From Bacteroidales bacterium (GTDB lineage: Bacteria; Bacteroidota; Bacteroidia; Bacteroidales; UBA7960), in assembly GCA_003550725.1 (NCBI GenBank), contig PUKZ01000140.1, forward strand, positions 1 to 43,846: a stretch of DNA of 43,846 nt. Direction: 5' to 3'. Shown in pieces: positions 40,800 through 43,846 of the stretch. A program made the position numbers and the translations under genes. The notes beneath the pieces were generated by a model. It was not told the DNA's origin. It made no database searches and saw only the letters and a program-made list of their open reading frames with translations. Every line of letters starts with the position of its first letter. The first letter of the stretch is position 1.

Positions 40800-43621
40800 A
40801 ACTAAAACTAATTATTATATTTTTAACCGGCATAACTATTAGTCTGTTGGGAAATGAAGAGAAAAAGCCATTGTCGCATGACGATTATGATGATTGGAAA
40901 AGCTTAAACAGGCCTATAATAAGCTCGGATGGCAAATGGGTAGCTTACCAGGTTAATCCACAGGATGGCGACGGTATTTTATGCATTTACGAGAGAAGCC
41001 CTAAAGTAACCGATACTATTGTTAGAGGTTCAGGGCATGTTTTTTCGGATAACAGCAAGTTTATTGTATACAGGATTGTACCAAAACAAGAACAGGTCAG
41101 GCAGGCTAAACTTGAAAATAATCAGGATGGAGATAGGCCGAAAGATACACTGGGGATTATGACATTAAAAGACCGTAAAACATTTTATTTTTCGGACTTA
41201 AAATCATTCAAGGTGCCGCCTAAAGGAAATGATTGGATGACTTTCATATATGAACATAAAGAAGAAATCAAAAAAAACGACACAATACCGGAAGAAGGAA
41301 AAAATAAATACAACAAAATCAAAAATGATAACAAAGATTCTGAAACAACTATAATTGACAAACTGGTAATTTTTAACCCTTTAGAAGAAATAAAGCATGA
41401 ATTTGAGGAGGCAACTCAATACCATATTTCTGCTAAGGGTAATTTAATAGCTTTTGTAACGGAGGAATGCAAAGATAGTGTTGAATTAGTTACACTAAAT
41501 ATTTTTGATACAGAAACTGAGAGTCACAGCAAAATATTCAGTGATGAGGGTAGTTTTTCACAGATTAAAATAGATGAAAAAGGCCATCAACTTGCTTTTG
41601 TTTTTACATCCGACACAAATGATATTGAAGCACATGCTCTTTATTATTTTGAGGCCGGCCTGGATTCTCCTGCAATGATTGCTGATTCCTCGTCTGATTG
41701 GATGTTCAGTGATTGGCAAATTAGTCCACATCGGCGTTTGTCGTTTTCGGAATCAGGCAAAAGATTGTTTTTCGGCACTTCTCCCATACCTGAGCCTGAG
41801 CCTGAAGACACGCTCCTGGACGAAGAAAAATACAGTCTTGATATCTGGCACTGGCAAGACCCTAAGTTGCAGCCCCAGCAAAAGCAAGAACTTTCGGATG
41901 AAAAAAGAAGGTCATATCTTGCTATTTACAAGCCCGGCGAAAATGAATTTTTCCAGATTGAAGATACGATAATACATGATGTCAACACAGTTGGTAAGGG
42001 CGATGCCCGCTTTGCTGTAGGCTACAACAGTAAGCCATACCAAATCAAATCATCATGGGATATAAGCCGCTACCGTGATGTTTATATTCTGGATATTGAA
42101 AATGGTGAAAAGAAAAAAATATTCAAAAAAGCAACTTTCGTATATGGGTTATCACCGGGTGGAAAATACCTTGTTTGGTTTGACAGTAAAGATTCACATT
42201 GGTATGCATTAAACAACAAAACGGGTGAATCAAACATAATATCGGAAGGAGTAGATGTTCCATTATACAGGGAAGAGTTTGATCAACCCCGCACACCGCC
42301 ACCCTCGGGTGTAGCCGGATGGTTTGAAGACGATGAATCTATACTCGTTTATGATGATTATGATATATGGCAATTAGACCCTGAAGGGAAAAAAGAACCT
42401 GTAAACATTACTTTAAGTCGTGGCAGGGATAATTATAACACTTTCAGATATATACAAACAGACAGGGAAGAATTATATATTGATAAAAGCAAACCTATAA
42501 TGTTAAGCGTTTTTAATCAAAAAACAAAGGTTTCCGGCTTTTGTCATTTATACATGGACAGGCGCCCTTTTTTCACCAATCTTATAAGCGATGACTATAT
42601 GTTTAGCTTTGTAGAGAAGTCGCGCGATGCTGACAAAATATTATGGCGAAAAGGCAATTTTCGTGAATATAACGACTTATACATCAGCAACCCGGACCTG
42701 ACTGATATTGTTCGTATAAGTGATGTCAATCCTCAACAAGACAAATACCTTTGGGGTGATGTAGAATTAGTAAGCTGGACTTCTTTTAATAATGATACTT
42801 TACAAGGGCTGCTTTATACGCCCGAAAACATGGAGCCCGGTGAAACATATCCAATGCTGGTATATTTTTATGAGCGTTCGTCAAACACCAAGCATCGCCA
42901 TTATACTCCCACTCCGAGCCGTTCAGTTATCAACAGGCCTTTTTGCACAAGCAACGGTTATGTAGTATTTGTTCCCGATATAAAATACAAGATAGGTTAC
43001 CCCGGTCAAAGTGCTTACGATGCTGTTGTAAGCGGTACAAAAAGCATGATCGAACGTTACGATTTTATTGATGCCGACAATATAGGGCTACAAGGACAAA
43101 GCTGGGGTGGTTACCAGGTAGCATGGATAATAACACGCACAAACATGTTCAATGCAGCTATGGCAGGAACTCCTGTTAGTAATATGATAAGCGCTTATGG
43201 AGGCATACGATGGGCTAGCGGAAGATCACGCCAATTCCAGTATGAACAAACACAAAGCCGTTTAGGAGGATCATTATGGGAATCGCCGCATCTGTATTAC
43301 GAAAACAGCCCCATATTTTTTGCAGATAAAATAGAAACACCATTATTGATAATGCACAATGATGACGACGGTGCAGTGCCCTGGTACCAGGGAATAGAAC
43401 TTTTTACTGCTATGAGGCGCCTGAAAAAACCCGCATGGATGCTTTCTTATGATGATGAAGCCCATAACCTCAGGCGAAGAGCTAACCGTATAGACTTAAG
43501 CATAAGAATGCACCAATTTTTTGACCATTTTCTAAAAGGAGAAAAACCACCAAAATGGCTTAAATATGGCATTCCTGCAATAGATAAAGGCAGAAAATCG
43601 GGATATGAATTGGTTGAATAA
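40793..43621 (+). CDS. exported S9 (prolyl oligopeptidase family) serine peptidase
   Basis: 942 residues. A signal peptide (MKKLKLIIIFLTGITISLLG) exports it, most likely to the periplasm, since no T9SS sorting domain is present. The first 650 residues form a beta-propeller of PD40/DPP-like strands (DGKWVAYQV, GHVFSDNSKFIVY, KGNLIAFVT, SESGKRLFFGT, GKYLVWFD). The alpha/beta-hydrolase catalytic domain follows with a complete triad: Ser770 in GQSWGG, Asp859 in HNDDDGAVP and His891 in DDEAHNL. The family removes dipeptides or cleaves oligopeptides, often after proline or alanine. It fits peptide scavenging in a protein-degrading marine Bacteroidota. It is transcribed alone, with the shared start-codon element. 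Confidence 0.92.
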   Translation: MKKLKLIIIFLTGITISLLGNEEKKPLSHDDYDDWKSLNRPIISSDGKWVAYQVNPQDGDGILCIYERSPKVTDTIVRGSGHVFSDNSKFIVYRIVPKQEQVRQAKLENNQDGDRPKDTLGIMTLKDRKTFYFSDLKSFKVPPKGNDWMTFIYEHKEEIKKNDTIPEEGKNKYNKIKNDNKDSETTIIDKLVIFNPLEEIKHEFEEATQYHISAKGNLIAFVTEECKDSVELVTLNIFDTETESHSKIFSDEGSFSQIKIDEKGHQLAFVFTSDTNDIEAHALYYFEAGLDSPAMIADSSSDWMFSDWQISPHRRLSFSESGKRLFFGTSPIPEPEPEDTLLDEEKYSLDIWHWQDPKLQPQQKQELSDEKRRSYLAIYKPGENEFFQIEDTIIHDVNTVGKGDARFAVGYNSKPYQIKSSWDISRYRDVYILDIENGEKKKIFKKATFVYGLSPGGKYLVWFDSKDSHWYALNNKTGESNIISEGVDVPLYREEFDQPRTPPPSGVAGWFEDDESILVYDDYDIWQLDPEGKKEPVNITLSRGRDNYNTFRYIQTDREELYIDKSKPIMLSVFNQKTKVSGFCHLYMDRRPFFTNLISDDYMFSFVEKSRDADKILWRKGNFREYNDLYISNPDLTDIVRISDVNPQQDKYLWGDVELVSWTSFNNDTLQGLLYTPENMEPGETYPMLVYFYERSSNTKHRHYTPTPSRSVINRPFCTSNGYVVFVPDIKYKIGYPGQSAYDAVVSGTKSMIERYDFIDADNIGLQGQSWGGYQVAWIITRTNMFNAAMAGTPVSNMISAYGGIRWASGRSRQFQYEQTQSRLGGSLWESPHLYYENSPIFFADKIETPLLIMHNDDDGAVPWYQGIELFTAMRRLKKPAWMLSYDDEAHNLRRRANRIDLSIRMHQFFDHFLKGEKPPKWLKYGIPAIDKGRKSGYELVE

Positions 43622-43653
43622 GCTTACAATAAATTGTTATAATATCATGGTTA

Positions 43654-43670
43654 AGGCAAAATTTTTGCCT
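43654..43670 (+). terminator. terminator-like hairpin after the S9 peptidase
   Basis: AGGCAAA (43654-43660), loop ATT, TTTGCCT (43664-43670): a perfect 7-bp stem starting 33 bases after the stop codon. The following bases (GAAAAACTAT) are not a T-run on the plus strand, so it may act as a 3'-end stabiliser rather than an intrinsic terminator. The remaining bases to 43846 hold nothing I recognise. Confidence 0.35.
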
Positions 43671-43846
43671 GAAAAACTATAATGACAATTTTAACTGTTC
43701 TCCTGTTTTCCGGATAGGACACCCACTTTGCAAAAACAAAATGTGTAAACCAAAGAATAACAGGGAATTATGAAAGCGATTTTAAACTACTTGATGGAAA
43801 CGGCATCCACGTCTTTAAACCATAAATGATTTTACCATATAAGGCA

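Overview
The window looks like a chromosomal segment of a low-GC member of the Bacteroidota, probably a marine or anaerobic Bacteroidia. The evidence is a giant secreted protein with a type IX secretion (T9SS) C-terminal sorting domain, TAnnTTTG-type -7 promoter boxes with little Shine-Dalgarno sequence, an ECF sigma factor followed by an anti-sigma-like/beta-barrel protein, and a 16S rRNA leader of Bacteroidota type at the left edge. Genus and species cannot be named from the sequence alone.

Left region (1-8.7 kb). Base 1 lies at the 5' end of a 16S rRNA gene transcribed leftwards out of the window, with its leader, a boxA-like site and a promoter at about 1-182. Next come a 1076-residue fused flavin/iron-sulfur dehydrogenase, an orphan membrane-anchored SagB-type nitroreductase, an ECF sigma factor with its partner membrane protein, and two small unrecognised envelope proteins.

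Central region (8.7-19.1 kb). Seven genes converge. On the plus strand are GT4 (with a large C-terminal helical domain), GH130 and a second GT4. On the minus strand are a nucleotidyltransferase with a GAF-like sensor domain, overlapping (ATGA) a metallophosphoesterase, then a 741-residue TPR protein and a second, divergent GH130. None of the enzymes has a signal peptide, so the locus reads as cytoplasmic synthesis and phosphorolysis/turnover of a beta-mannoside-like glycan. The regulatory genes beside it have no obvious precedent known to me. This is the best candidate for an undescribed system in the window.

Right region (19.2-43.8 kb). A 2758-residue T9SS-exported protein made of three repeated blocks is followed by a lipoprotein and a small membrane protein. 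Then come largely housekeeping genes: murB, a PAS/GAF-like/PAS sensor plus a separate HPt protein with no kinase between them, a DUF58 protein, thioredoxin, dnaE, a zinc-ribbon coiled-coil/Nif3 pair ending at a clear hairpin terminator, and an exported S9 prolyl-oligopeptidase-family peptidase. The last 225 bases hold only a terminator-like hairpin. A 32-base element ending over the start codon is shared (30 of 32 bases) by the second GT4 gene and the S9 peptidase 28 kb away.

No tRNA, CRISPR array, insertion sequence or prophage gene was recognised.
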